Assembly: GCA_938002605.1 (NCBI GenBank)
Contig: CALLAF010000030.1
Coordinates: 1 to 64,000, forward strand
Source of the DNA: an uncultured Paracoccaceae bacterium
GTDB taxonomy: Bacteria; Pseudomonadota; Alphaproteobacteria; Rhodobacterales; Rhodobacteraceae
Reading direction: 5' to 3'
Length of the DNA stretch: 64,000 nucleotides
In this document: piece after piece, positions 54,182 to 63,201 of the stretch
Layout: every line of letters starts with the position of its first letter
How positions within the stretch are numbered: the stretch's first letter is position 1
Notes under the pieces: generated by a model
The model's input: the letters and a program-made list of their open reading frames with translations, nothing else
What the model was told of the DNA's origin: nothing
The model's database searches: none
Position numbers and translations under genes: made by a program

Positions 54182-54709
54182 ATGTCAAAACAAATGATTC
54201 CAACGTGGGTAGATGGTGACCTTACGCCCGTTGAAAAATTAGAGGTCCACCAAAAGGGCCTGAAACATAAGGCAGTTAGCGTCTTTTTGATGCATGGCGA
54301 ACGCGTCCTTATCCAACAGCGCGCGCTGGAGAAATACCATACGCCGGGGAGGTGGGCGAACACCTGCTGCACCCATCCGCTGTGGGATGAAACCGACGGG
54401 GATTGCGCACAACGGCGCCTACAAGAAGAATTAGGCATCAGCGGTATCCCCCTGACCTATCGCGACACGATTGAATACCGCGCCGAGGTTGGCGATGGGT
54501 TGATAGAACATGAGGTTGTCGCGATTTTCACGGGTCAGGCGCCCGATGGCCTGACATTCACCCCCAACCCCGCAGAGGTCATGGCAACGCAGTGGATCAG
54601 CTTTAACGATCTTGTTGCGGATTTGGCTCGCGCGCCCGAAAACTATACGCCGTGGCTGCATATCTATCTGCGCGACCATGCTGCGACGATTTTGGGCAAC
54701 AACCGCTAA
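54182..54709 (+). CDS. idi: Isopentenyl-diphosphate delta-isomerase (type 1)
   Basis: Idi interconverts isopentenyl and dimethylallyl diphosphate, balancing isoprenoid precursors. The 175-residue Nudix-fold protein contains NTCCTHP with the catalytic Cys (about 61-67), the Nudix-like AQRRLQEELGI, EYRAEV and HEVVAIFTG with the second catalytic Glu region, and WISFNDL. The ATG at 54182 (MSKQMIPTW) follows CGGGG at about 9 bases; the track GTG is two codons upstream. It supplies precursors for ubiquinone and, if present, carotenoids and bacteriochlorophyll, but no such genes adjoin it. Confidence 0.95.
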   Translation: MSKQMIPTWVDGDLTPVEKLEVHQKGLKHKAVSVFLMHGERVLIQQRALEKYHTPGRWANTCCTHPLWDETDGDCAQRRLQEELGISGIPLTYRDTIEYRAEVGDGLIEHEVVAIFTGQAPDGLTFTPNPAEVMATQWISFNDLVADLARAPENYTPWLHIYLRDHAATILGNNR

Positions 54710-54765
54710 GGGGTTTTCGTCCAGCGCAATCCGGTGTTTATGGGCTATATTAGAAGGAATGCATC

Positions 54766-55296
54766 ATGTCGCTTTGGGTTTTTGGATACGGATCACTGCT
54801 CTGGAATCCCGGTTTTGTTCCGGCAAAAATGGTCAAAGCCTGCTTACACGACTATCATCGTAGCTTTTGTATGCTTTCGATCCACCATCGTGGGACCGAA
54901 GAAGAACCGGGGCTTGTGCTTGCGCTTGACGCGGCAGCGGGCGGGCGCTGCACAGGGGTCGCATTTCAGGTTAAACCCGATGAGGAAGACAAGGTTTTGG
55001 GCGAATTACGTGAACGCGAACTCGTGTCATCGGCGTATTTTGAGCAACACGTCGATCTGCTTGCAGAGACCGGTGAAACGATCCGCGCCTTGGCCTATGT
55101 GATCGACCCAGAACACGAACAATACTGCCAATTTGCGCTTGAAAAACAGGCGCAAATGATTGCAACAGCCGTTGGGGGGCGCGGGCCAAATACTGAATAT
55201 CTCTACAATACGGCCGCCCATTTAGACCAAATGAATATCCGCGATACTGAAATGGCTTGGCTTGTCGACCGGGTGCGTGCCTTGACGGCAACATGA
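54766..55296 (+). CDS. Gamma-glutamylcyclotransferase, ChaC type
   Basis: A 176-residue ChaC-like enzyme that probably cleaves the gamma-glutamyl unit of glutathione to 5-oxoproline and Cys-Gly in the cytosol. WVFGYGSLLWNPGF (about 4-17) contains the YGSL substrate-binding loop, RRGTE-like HHRGTEEEPGLVLAL follows, and LGELRERELVSSAYFEQ holds the catalytic Glu region. AGAAGGA precedes the ATG at 7 bases. It is 56 bp after idi on the same strand. Confidence 0.88.
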   Translation: MSLWVFGYGSLLWNPGFVPAKMVKACLHDYHRSFCMLSIHHRGTEEEPGLVLALDAAAGGRCTGVAFQVKPDEEDKVLGELRERELVSSAYFEQHVDLLAETGETIRALAYVIDPEHEQYCQFALEKQAQMIATAVGGRGPNTEYLYNTAAHLDQMNIRDTEMAWLVDRVRALTAT

Positions 55297-55383
55297 ATTG
55301 GTCGCCATTATAATTTATATGCGCCGTATTTCGCGGTTAGTGATATGAGGCGATAGGGTAATTCAGGAATAAGGACTCCCATC

Positions 55384-56532
55384 TTGTCTGACAAACGGGA
55401 AGCCAAAGCGCAGCCGCAATTTTCGCAGCCAATTCGGCAAATCATATTCATGCTCGTCGTTCTTGGGCTGGTAGGGGCTGGGTTTTACCTTGGACTTAGC
55501 CAGTTAATGGCGATCTACAATTCCAACCCCTATTTGAACGCTGTAATCCTGACGGTGTTTACGCTTGGGGTTTTGTCTTGCGTTAATCAGGTTTTCCAAC
55601 TGATGAAATCAGTCGGTTGGATCGAACATTTTGCCAAGGAAACAGGTGGGCATAACTTTACCAAAGCGCCGTCACTGCTTGCGCCTTTGGCGACGTTGCT
55701 GCGGTCGCGTGGCGCGCGCACGCAAGTCTCATCCAGCTCTGGGCGCTCTATCCTAGATTCCGTTGCACAACGGATCGACGAAGATCGGGAAATCACACGG
55801 TACATCGGGAATGTCTTGATTTTCCTTGGGCTTTTGGGAACATTCTATGGGCTTGCAACAACGGTGCCTGCCCTGGTGGATACCATTCGATCGCTTAATC
55901 CCGGCGAAGGCGAAAGCGGCGCGGATATTTTCGCGCGCTTACAATCCGGACTTGAGGCACAGCTAGGCGGAATGGGCACCGCTTTCTCTAGCTCGCTTTT
56001 GGGGCTTGCTGGATCGCTGATTGTCGGGTTGCTTGAACTTTTTGCTGGCCACGGTCAGAACCGTTTCTATCGCGAACTTGAAGAATGGCTATCGACAATC
56101 ACGCGTGTCGGAATTGATGGCGAAGAAGGCAGTGGTGCCGGTATCGGTGGGCTAGATGCATTTGCGGATCAGCTGAGCGAATTGATGGACACGATGCAGA
56201 TGACCATCGGCCAGAACGACGCTGATCGCGAACAAACGGACCAACGCTTTGCCAAACTGGCAGCCGCAGTTGAACAGCTTGCACATATTACGACGGCCAA
56301 CAGCAATAACAATGTCTTTGAACGGATCGCAGAAGGTCAAGAAAAACTGATCAAAAAGCTTGATGATAGCGGCATGGAAGGCATCGATGCCGAAAGCCGG
56401 ATGCGCCTGCGGTCAATTGACGTGCAAATGTTGCGCATCCTTGAAGAAATGTCCGCTGGACGCCAAGAAGCAATCGGCGATCTGCGTATGGAACTGGCTA
56501 ATCTGGCCAGTGCAATCCGGGAACGGGGCTAA
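55384..56532 (+). CDS. MotA/TolQ/ExbB-type proton channel protein (orphan stator A subunit)
   Basis: A 382-residue inner-membrane protein with hydrophobic segments at about 19-42, 52-73, 140-162 and 197-222. The last two (IGNVLIFLGLLGTFYGLATTVPALV and GMGTAFSSSLLGLAGSLIVG) match the conserved TM2-TM3 pair of the MotA/TolQ/ExbB family. Unlike TolQ and ExbB it has a long C-terminal cytosolic helical tail (about 230-382), which suggests a partner or DNA/protein target inside the cell. Start is TTG with AAGGA 8 bases upstream. Three bases separate it from the B subunit, so both are coexpressed. Function is unknown; it is not the flagellar MotA. Confidence 0.82.
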   Translation: MSDKREAKAQPQFSQPIRQIIFMLVVLGLVGAGFYLGLSQLMAIYNSNPYLNAVILTVFTLGVLSCVNQVFQLMKSVGWIEHFAKETGGHNFTKAPSLLAPLATLLRSRGARTQVSSSSGRSILDSVAQRIDEDREITRYIGNVLIFLGLLGTFYGLATTVPALVDTIRSLNPGEGESGADIFARLQSGLEAQLGGMGTAFSSSLLGLAGSLIVGLLELFAGHGQNRFYRELEEWLSTITRVGIDGEEGSGAGIGGLDAFADQLSELMDTMQMTIGQNDADREQTDQRFAKLAAAVEQLAHITTANSNNNVFERIAEGQEKLIKKLDDSGMEGIDAESRMRLRSIDVQMLRILEEMSAGRQEAIGDLRMELANLASAIRERG

Positions 56533-56535
56533 CCC

Positions 56536-58242
56536 ATGGCGCTAAGCCGCAGAAAATCCAACCGTTTTCAAAACGCCATCTGGCCGGGCTTTGTTGACGC
56601 GATGACTGGGCTTTTGCTGGTGCTGATGTTTGTATTAACCATTTTTATGGTGATCCAATTTGTGCTGCGCCAAACGATTACTGGCCAAGAAAGCGAACTT
56701 GAAGCGCTCAATATTGAGGTCGCGGCGCTGGCCAGCACCCTTGGGCTCGCGCAGGATCGCAACACTGCTTTGTCAGCCGATCTTGATGCTGCCAACACCG
56801 AAGCCACCCGACAAGCCAATCGGATCGTGTCGCTTTTAGCCGAGCGGGACGCACAGGACGCAGCATTAGCCCAAGCACAGTCCGACATCACAGAATTCGA
56901 AGCCCAAGTTGCAGGGTTGCTATCAGACCGGGCGACCGCGCTTGCAAATATTACCGCGCTCGAAGACGAAAAATCGCAGCTCTTGTCCGACCAAGAGGCA
57001 CTGAACCTCGCCTTGGCGCAAGCCCGCGATGAAATCGATAGTAGTGCCGAAGAAGCGCGCCTTGCCGCCGCGCGCCGCGAAGCACTTGAATCGATGGTTG
57101 CTGATCTGGAAACCGTGGCGTCAGAACAGGCAGCGGAACTATCAGAGTTAGAAATCGCACAGCTTGCCGATGCCGCCGCCGCCCAGGCTCTGCGCGATCG
57201 GCTTGCCGACGCAGACACCGAATTAACGGCAATGACCCTGAATCTTGAACAACAGCGCCGCGAAGCCGAGGAAACGCTAACCTTGCTGGCCGCCGCCCAT
57301 GCTGCGCAATCTGAATTGGACGCGCTGCGCAATCGAGCGGCAGGGGAAAACGACGCGCTGCAACGCGAATTGGCCGAAGCACGCGCCGCATTGGCACAGG
57401 TGCAAGGCGATCAGGATGTGCAGACCTCAGAGGCCGCGCGCCAAGCCGAACTTCTTGCCATGGCAAACGACGCCCTTGCCGCAGAAGAAGCGCTTTCGGC
57501 AGAAAGCCAGCGCCAAGTTGCATTGATGAACGAACAGATCGCTGAAATGCGGGGGCAAGTCGCCAACTTGCAAAGCCTGCTCAACCTCGCCGAAGAATCC
57601 GACCGCGAGGCGCAGGTCCAGATCGAAACGCTTGGATCGCAGCTTAACACCGCATTGGCCCGTGTCGTGTCCGAAGAACGCCAGCGTCGCGCCCTAGAAG
57701 AGGCCGAACGTGTCCGACTTGAAGCCGAAGCTGCACGTCTTGCCGAAGAAGCCGAGCGCCTGCAGGCCGAAGCCCAGAACCTTGAGCAATTTAAATCCGA
57801 TTTCTTTGGCGAACTGCGCCAAATTCTTGAAGGCCAAGACCGCGTGAGGATCGAAGGCGACCGGTTCGTATTTTCTTCGGAAGTTCTTTTTGAGCCCGGC
57901 AGTGCGCGGCTATCTGCATTGGGCGAAGCTGAAATCGCAAATATCGCAGGTATTTTACGTAGCATCGCGGATGATATCCCATCCGGAATTGATTGGGTGA
58001 TCCGTGTCGATGGGCATACCGACAACATCCCGGTTGGCGGTGGCGGGCGCTACCGTGACAATTGGGAACTGAGCCAAGCGCGCGCGCTTTCTGTTGTACG
58101 GTTTATGTCCGAAGATCTAGATATCGACCCACGGCGTTTGGCAGCAAATGGGTTTGGTGAATTCCAACCTATCAACCCCGCAGACACGCCCGAAGCGCGC
58201 GCGCAAAACCGGCGGATTGAGCTCAAATTGACAGAGCGATAA
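56536..58242 (+). CDS. MotB-like OmpA-domain protein with long coiled coil (orphan stator B subunit)
   Basis: A 568-residue membrane protein with a short basic cytosolic N-terminus and one membrane segment (WPGFVDAMTGLLLVLMFVLT, about 16-40). Asp21 lies where MotB's proton-carrying Asp sits. Residues about 50-430 form an uninterrupted Ala/Glu/Gln/Arg-rich coiled coil in the periplasm, and about 440-568 an OmpA-type peptidoglycan-binding domain (VLFEPGSARLSALGEAEI, IRVDGHTDNIPVGGG, LSQARALSVVRFM, QNRRIELKLTER). The coiled coil is far longer than in MotB or TolR, enough to span the periplasm. With the A subunit it should form a proton-driven rotary unit of unknown purpose. Confidence 0.85.
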   Translation: MALSRRKSNRFQNAIWPGFVDAMTGLLLVLMFVLTIFMVIQFVLRQTITGQESELEALNIEVAALASTLGLAQDRNTALSADLDAANTEATRQANRIVSLLAERDAQDAALAQAQSDITEFEAQVAGLLSDRATALANITALEDEKSQLLSDQEALNLALAQARDEIDSSAEEARLAAARREALESMVADLETVASEQAAELSELEIAQLADAAAAQALRDRLADADTELTAMTLNLEQQRREAEETLTLLAAAHAAQSELDALRNRAAGENDALQRELAEARAALAQVQGDQDVQTSEAARQAELLAMANDALAAEEALSAESQRQVALMNEQIAEMRGQVANLQSLLNLAEESDREAQVQIETLGSQLNTALARVVSEERQRRALEEAERVRLEAEAARLAEEAERLQAEAQNLEQFKSDFFGELRQILEGQDRVRIEGDRFVFSSEVLFEPGSARLSALGEAEIANIAGILRSIADDIPSGIDWVIRVDGHTDNIPVGGGGRYRDNWELSQARALSVVRFMSEDLDIDPRRLAANGFGEFQPINPADTPEARAQNRRIELKLTER

Positions 58243-58316
58243 AGTCACACAAACACTTGCGTCGCAGGGGCATTTGATGCTTGGATTGCACAGTCCATTT
58301 GTGCAGGGCAAGCATC

Positions 58317-59006
58317 ATGACAGACCTATCAACCGACTCCCAAACTTCGGCTCAACGCCTGCATAATAGTCCCGACTGGCTGTATCTTCTGCGTGAGATT
58401 GACGCGCTTTATCGGTTTGGCTCGGACGGCGGTAGTGGCCCTATTCGGAGCCACCGGAAACGTGTCCGCGATCGGCTTTCGGCGGCGATGACGCAGAACC
58501 CTGAATTACGCCACCGCTCTGCGTTAACAAAACCGGTAACGGCCCATTTCCCGCGCGCGTTGGATTTAGGGGAACGCAGCACGATGCAGGGGATTGCCCG
58601 CGCGCTGCGAGAAGTCAAAGACGCGCTGACGTGGGAATACGGATACGAAAAAGTCACAAAATCCCTGAGCCAAAAATACGCATACTGCGAAATTCTTGGC
58701 CCCCAAGGACCTGTGCAATGCGATACGCTTATTTTGGGGTTTGTCCTATTCGTGCCCAACACAACCTACCCGCAGCACAGCCACCAAGACATTGAAGAAA
58801 GCTATGTTTCGGTGGCTGGCGCGTGGTCTGAAAACAACAATGCGGTCTATGCGCCGGGGTCGCTCATTTACAATCGCGCGGGCGACGAACACCGCATTAC
58901 GACAGGCGACCGCGATCCATGCCTGTTGGCTTATGCTTGGGTTGGTCCAGCGGAACGGCTGGCATCGCCTCAGATGAAGCTCAGTTCACCACGCAAGACA
59001 AAATAG
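58317..59006 (+). CDS. dddL: Dimethylsulfoniopropionate lyase DddL
   Basis: DddL cleaves DMSP into dimethyl sulfide and acrylate. The 229-residue protein has the C-terminal cupin of this family: YPQHSHQDIEESYVSVAGAW gives candidate metal ligands His154, His156, Glu160/161 and Tyr163, and NRAGDEHRITTGDRDP supplies His192. The N-terminal helical half (SGPIRSHRKRVRDRL, LTWEYGYEKV, KYAYCEILGP) is also DddL-like. The ATG at 58317 gives MTDLSTDSQ; the TTG track start is not needed. It stands alone on the plus strand, 74 bp after the stator-like B gene, with no acrylate-metabolism genes beside it. DddL versus DddQ/W rests on length and the N-terminal half. Confidence 0.87.
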   Translation: MTDLSTDSQTSAQRLHNSPDWLYLLREIDALYRFGSDGGSGPIRSHRKRVRDRLSAAMTQNPELRHRSALTKPVTAHFPRALDLGERSTMQGIARALREVKDALTWEYGYEKVTKSLSQKYAYCEILGPQGPVQCDTLILGFVLFVPNTTYPQHSHQDIEESYVSVAGAWSENNNAVYAPGSLIYNRAGDEHRITTGDRDPCLLAYAWVGPAERLASPQMKLSSPRKTK

Positions 59007-59017
59007 GCGCCAAAGAA

Positions 59018-59042
59018 AATGCCCGCCAAATTGGCGGGCATT
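59018..59042. terminator. Intrinsic terminator between dddL and clpA
   Basis: aatgcccgcc-aaatt-ggcgggcatt is a 10-bp stem with a 5-nt loop, 11 bases after dddL and 7 bases after clpA in their converging directions. The minus exit (ttctttggcg) and plus exit (ctttgggtta) both have short T-runs, so it may serve both genes. Confidence 0.85.
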
Positions 59043-59049
59043 CTTTGGG

Positions 59050-61374
59050 TTATTCAGCGGTTAGCAGCGGGGGCTTATCACCACCATCGGTGATTTTCCC
59101 CTGTTCGGGTGCTTCGTAGCGCAGCACAAGTTCACCTTTTTTCACGCCGACCTTTACGATCCCGCCTTTGACCAGCTTGCCGAACAGCAATTCTTCGGCC
59201 AGCGGTTTTTTGATGTGCTCTTGGATCACACGACCAAGCGGCCGCGCGCCCATTTTGGCGTCATAACCTTTGTCGGCCAGCCATTCCGCAGCAGCCGGCG
59301 AAAGATCAATATGCACATTGCGGTCGATCAATTGTGCCTCAAGCTGAAGCACGAATTTTTCGACGACCTGCATGATCACTGGTTTTGGCAGTGCGCCAAA
59401 ACTAATGACCGCATCCAAACGGTTGCGGAATTCAGGCGTAAACGCCCGTTCAATCGCGGCGGTGTCTTCGCCTTCGCGCGATTCACGGCCAAAGCCCAGT
59501 GCGTTTTTCGACATTTCAGCAGCGCCCGCATTGGAGGTCATGATCAAGATCACATTGCGGAAATCGGTCGTGCGCCCGTTGTGATCTGTCAGCTTCCCGT
59601 GGTCCATTACCTGCAATAGGATGTTGTAGACATCTGGGTGTGCTTTTTCCATTTCATCCAGCAAAAGCACACAATGCGGGTTTTGATCTACGCCATCAGT
59701 CAGCATACCGCCTTGGTCAAACCCAACATAACCCGGAGGCGCACCAATCAGGCGCGAAACCGCGTGTTTTTCCATGTATTCGGACATATCAAACCGCAGG
59801 AGTTCAACACCCAGCGTGTCCGCCAATTGTTTCGCAACCTCGGTTTTACCGACACCCGTTGGACCTGCAAACAGATAGTTCCCGATGGGTTTTTCAGGCT
59901 CACGCAGACCGGCGCGCGCCAGTTTGATCGCTGACGACAAAGCCTCAATAGCCGTATCTTGGCCAAAGACCACGCGTTTCAGTGTCTTTTCAAGATCTTT
60001 CAGCACCTCTGCATCGTCTTTCGATACGTTTTTGGCTGGGATACGCGCGATTTTTGCAATCACAGCTTCAATATCCTTAGCGCCAATGGTTTTGCGGCGT
60101 TTCGATTCAGACAGCAAATGCTGGGCCGCGCCCGCCTCGTCGATCACATCAATCGCTTTGTCGGGCAACTTGCGGTCGTTGATATAGCGCGCAGAAAGCT
60201 CCACCGCAGTTTTGATCGCATCTGCCGTATATTTAATGCTGTGGTGTTCTTCGAAATAGGGTTTAAGCCCCTGCAAGATTTTCACCGCATCTGGCACCGA
60301 TGGTTCGGTCACATCAATCTTTTGGAACCGACGTGCAAGCGCCCGGTCTTTCTCAAAGTGCTGACGGAACTCCTTGTAGGTCGTCGACCCCATGCAACGT
60401 AGTTTTCCGCCCTGCAACGCAGGTTTCAACAGATTCGACGCATCCATCGCGCCGCCTGACGTGGCGCCAGCGCCGATGATGGTGTGGATTTCGTCAATGA
60501 ACAGCACCGCATCAGGGTGATCTTCAAGTTCCGTCATCACGGCCTTAAGCCGCTCTTCGAAATCACCACGGTAGCGTGTGCCCGCCAAAAGCGCGCCCAT
60601 ATCAAGTGAATAGATCGTCGCCTCGGCCAAGACGTCTGGCACTTCTTTATTCACGATCTTATGCGCAAGACCCTCAGCAATTGCCGTTTTCCCAACGCCG
60701 GGATCTCCCACAAGCAGCGGGTTATTCTTGCGACGGCGGCAGAGCACTTGAATGCAGCGTTCCACCTCGTGATTGCGACCAATCAACGGATCAACGTCCC
60801 CTTTAGTCGATTTGGCATTTAGATCGACGCAGTATTTTGCCAGCGCGCTCTCTTTTGCCTCGCCTTCGCCCGCCGAGATGGTTTCACCTTCGTCAGGGGA
60901 CCCCGATACCGGGCGTTGTTCGCCAAATGCAGGGTCTTTAGCCACGCCATGCGCGATGAAATTCACCGCGTCATAGCGCGTCATTTCCTGTTCCTGAAGA
61001 AAATAGGCGGCATTGCTTTCGCGTTCAGCAAAGATCGCGACCAGCACATTTGCGCCGGTCACTTCGCTGCGGCCGGATGACTGCACATGGATCGCCGCGC
61101 GTTGGATAACGCGTTGGAATGCGGCTGTTGGCACCGCTTCAGAGCCTTCCACATCGGTGATCAGCGTCGCGAGATCATCGTCAATGAAATCTTCTAAATC
61201 TTTGCGCAAATCATCAAGGTTCACCGAACACGCGCGCATGACGCGCGCCGCGTCAGGTTCATCAATCAACGAAAGCAAAAGATGCTCTAGCGTGGCAAGT
61301 TCATGCTTGCGATCATTGGCAAGGGCCAAGGCCCCATGAATGGCTTGCTCTAGTGTCGTTGAAAATGATGGCAC
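59050..61374 (-). CDS. clpA: ATP-dependent Clp protease ATPase subunit ClpA
   Basis: ClpA unfolds substrates and feeds them to ClpP. The 774-residue protein has the N-terminal double Clp-N repeat (about 1-140; [21 protein letters not shown]), first AAA+ domain with [17 protein letters not shown] and [14 protein letters not shown], and second AAA+ domain with [16 protein letters not shown] and [14 protein letters not shown]. There is no ClpB-type middle coiled coil, and the C-terminal [10 protein letters not shown] block is ClpA-like. Start is GTG with GGAG 7 bases upstream. The adaptor clpS, often a neighbour, is not seen nearby; the 179-bp upstream region should hold the promoter. Confidence 0.97.
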   Translation of the reverse strand: MPSFSTTLEQAIHGALALANDRKHELATLEHLLLSLIDEPDAARVMRACSVNLDDLRKDLEDFIDDDLATLITDVEGSEAVPTAAFQRVIQRAAIHVQSSGRSEVTGANVLVAIFAERESNAAYFLQEQEMTRYDAVNFIAHGVAKDPAFGEQRPVSGSPDEGETISAGEGEAKESALAKYCVDLNAKSTKGDVDPLIGRNHEVERCIQVLCRRRKNNPLLVGDPGVGKTAIAEGLAHKIVNKEVPDVLAEATIYSLDMGALLAGTRYRGDFEERLKAVMTELEDHPDAVLFIDEIHTIIGAGATSGGAMDASNLLKPALQGGKLRCMGSTTYKEFRQHFEKDRALARRFQKIDVTEPSVPDAVKILQGLKPYFEEHHSIKYTADAIKTAVELSARYINDRKLPDKAIDVIDEAGAAQHLLSESKRRKTIGAKDIEAVIAKIARIPAKNVSKDDAEVLKDLEKTLKRVVFGQDTAIEALSSAIKLARAGLREPEKPIGNYLFAGPTGVGKTEVAKQLADTLGVELLRFDMSEYMEKHAVSRLIGAPPGYVGFDQGGMLTDGVDQNPHCVLLLDEMEKAHPDVYNILLQVMDHGKLTDHNGRTTDFRNVILIMTSNAGAAEMSKNALGFGRESREGEDTAAIERAFTPEFRNRLDAVISFGALPKPVIMQVVEKFVLQLEAQLIDRNVHIDLSPAAAEWLADKGYDAKMGARPLGRVIQEHIKKPLAEELLFGKLVKGGIVKVGVKKGELVLRYEAPEQGKITDGGDKPPLLTAE

Positions 61375-61553
61375 GTGTGTGCTCCTTCATATCGGGGTCA
61401 GCGGGTGCCGTGGCACCAACCAACGTGGGCTCTTATCCTTAAGGTTTGGTTTTATGACGGAACCTTCAAGGACTTTTTTTAAATTTGGCTTCACAAAACG
61501 CGTGAAACCTCATTTTTTATGCGATTTTTGGCAGGTTTACTTTCGCTCACCGG

Positions 61554-62330
61554 TCAAAACTTGTCTTTTTGCGCGCGAATATAGGCAAAAACATCCGCGT
61601 CGCTTGCAGATTCCATCCCCAATACAGCCTTAAGCGCCGGGTCATCCGCGCGCAAAAACGGGTTTGTCCGCTTTTCATCGCCCAAGAGAGACGGAACTGT
61701 AGGTTCGTTTGCTGCACGCGCAGGGGCAATTTGCATCCCTCTTGAGATAAGCGCCGTATTGTTTGGATCAAGGGCCAGCGCAAATCGCGCGTTGGATTCG
61801 GTGTATTCATGCCCTGAACAAACGAGCGTATCATCGGGCAGCGCGCGCAGTTTTTGCAAGCTGTCCCACATCTGCGCGGGCGTTCCTTCAAACAGCCGCC
61901 CACAGCCAAGCGCCATCAAACTATCAGCGGTAAACGCATAGCCTGGCTCAGCCAGATAAATCGCGATATGCCCAAGCGTATGCCCTGACACGTCAAACAC
62001 TTGCGCCTTTGTGCCGCAAAGGGTCAGGTCATCCCCTTCGCTAATCACGAGATCCAAAGCGGGCAGCCTATGCACGTCGGCCTTGGCTCCAATCACACGT
62101 GCGGTCCCGCGCAATGCATCAACGCCATCGATATGGTCAGGGTGGTGATGGGTCAGCACGATATCGGTCAACACCCAACCCCGCGCATCCAATGCCGCTT
62201 GGATCGGGGCGGCCTCTGGCGCGTCGATCAGCGCGGTCTCGTTGGTTTGACTATTGTGGGCAAGAAACGCGTAATTATCAGAAAGGCACGGCACAGTGAC
62301 CAATTCCAGCCCGGATGACATGTTTCTCAT
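61554..62330 (-). CDS. gloB: Hydroxyacylglutathione hydrolase (glyoxalase II)
   Basis: GloB hydrolyses S-lactoylglutathione to lactate and glutathione, the second step of methylglyoxal detoxification. The 258-residue metallo-beta-lactamase-fold protein has the zinc motif THHHPDHIDG (about 60-69), further ligands in DVSGHTLGHIAIY and FTADSLMALGCGRLFEGT, and SGHEYTESNARF with the last His. The C-terminal helical domain (NPFLRADDP) binds glutathione. AAAGG precedes the ATG at about 9 bases. An ATG three codons downstream is an alternative start. It is divergent from a methyltransferase gene. Confidence 0.95.
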   Translation of the reverse strand: MRNMSSGLELVTVPCLSDNYAFLAHNSQTNETALIDAPEAAPIQAALDARGWVLTDIVLTHHHPDHIDGVDALRGTARVIGAKADVHRLPALDLVISEGDDLTLCGTKAQVFDVSGHTLGHIAIYLAEPGYAFTADSLMALGCGRLFEGTPAQMWDSLQKLRALPDDTLVCSGHEYTESNARFALALDPNNTALISRGMQIAPARAANEPTVPSLLGDEKRTNPFLRADDPALKAVLGMESASDADVFAYIRAQKDKF

Positions 62331-62392
62331 AGCAATGTGCCTTTCTGTTGGTATGGTTCACCGTAATCTTTGCCCAAGGAACTACAACCGCA

Positions 62393-63157
62393 ATGCATCT
62401 CGATGTTTTGAAATTGCGCCAATTCTACTACCGCAGCGCGCTTGGGCGGGCCGCGCAAAAGGTGATCCGCGATGAATTGACGCAAATTTGGCCCGAAGCA
62501 CAGGGCCAAATGGTGGTTGGGTTTGGCTTTGCCGTTCCGCTTTTGCGTCCATTCCTGAAAGACGCGCGCCGGGTGATCGGGTTGATGCCGGGACCACAAG
62601 GCGTGATGCCATGGCCACCGGGCGAAAAAAACCAAAGCGTGCTGTGCGAAGACACCCTGTGGCCAATTGAAACGGGCCACGTCGATAAACTGGTCATGAT
62701 GCACGGGCTTGATACGACAGAACAGCCCACTGCCCTGCTGGAAGAAGCTTTTCGTGTGTTAGGCCCCGGAGGCAAGGCTGTGTTTGTCGTGCCTAATCGC
62801 GCCGGGCTTTGGTCGCGGTCAGACAAGACCCCGTTTGGGTACGGGCGCCCCTATTCGCTTGGCCAGCTCGAAGCGCAGTTGCGCCAACACCAGTTCGTCA
62901 CGGAACGTGCGCTTTCGACCCTGTACCAACCCCCGTCAAGCGGGCGCATCTGGCGCAAATCTGCTGGGCTGATCGAACGCGTTGGTCATGCAATGCCGCT
63001 CATCGCGGCGGGTGGGGTCTTGATGATTGAGGTCAGCAAGCAAAAGGCCGCATCACCATCAAGCGGGCTTACCGCAACCGTGCGCCGCCCCTTGCGGGTC
63101 CTCGAGGGTATCACAAAACCGGCACCAAAACCTGAAACGGCGCGCAAACCAACCTAA
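62393..63157 (+). CDS. Class I SAM-dependent methyltransferase
   Basis: A 254-residue methyltransferase of unknown substrate. The ATG at 62393 ([22 protein letters not shown]) is favoured by the family-like N-terminus; AAGGA lies about 12 bases upstream, a little far. [15 protein letters not shown] replaces the usual glycine-rich motif I, and [38 protein letters not shown] carries the motif IV to post-I segments. The C-terminus is basic and Pro-rich. Similar genes are found beside gloB in other alphaproteobacteria, as here (divergent, 62 bp apart), though the link is unexplained. Confidence 0.8.
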   Translation: MHLDVLKLRQFYYRSALGRAAQKVIRDELTQIWPEAQGQMVVGFGFAVPLLRPFLKDARRVIGLMPGPQGVMPWPPGEKNQSVLCEDTLWPIETGHVDKLVMMHGLDTTEQPTALLEEAFRVLGPGGKAVFVVPNRAGLWSRSDKTPFGYGRPYSLGQLEAQLRQHQFVTERALSTLYQPPSSGRIWRKSAGLIERVGHAMPLIAAGGVLMIEVSKQKAASPSSGLTATVRRPLRVLEGITKPAPKPETARKPT

Positions 63158-63201
63158 TCCAGTGCTTGCATGCCTCTACATTTTCGGGTCATGCACATGG
63201 A

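Noticed and set aside
56568-57332. 254-codon minus-strand ORF within the stator-like B gene
   Set aside because: Low-complexity Ser/Ala shadow of the coiled-coil coding sequence.
55384-58242. Zorya phage-defence system
   Set aside because: The A/B pair resembles ZorA/ZorB only in general stator design; no ZorC, ZorD or ZorE effector gene adjoins it, the long coiled coil is in the B rather than the A subunit, and the neighbours are housekeeping genes.
61375-61553. Heat-shock (RpoH) promoter upstream of clpA
   Set aside because: A cttgaag motif is present but no matching -10 at proper spacing could be read with confidence.
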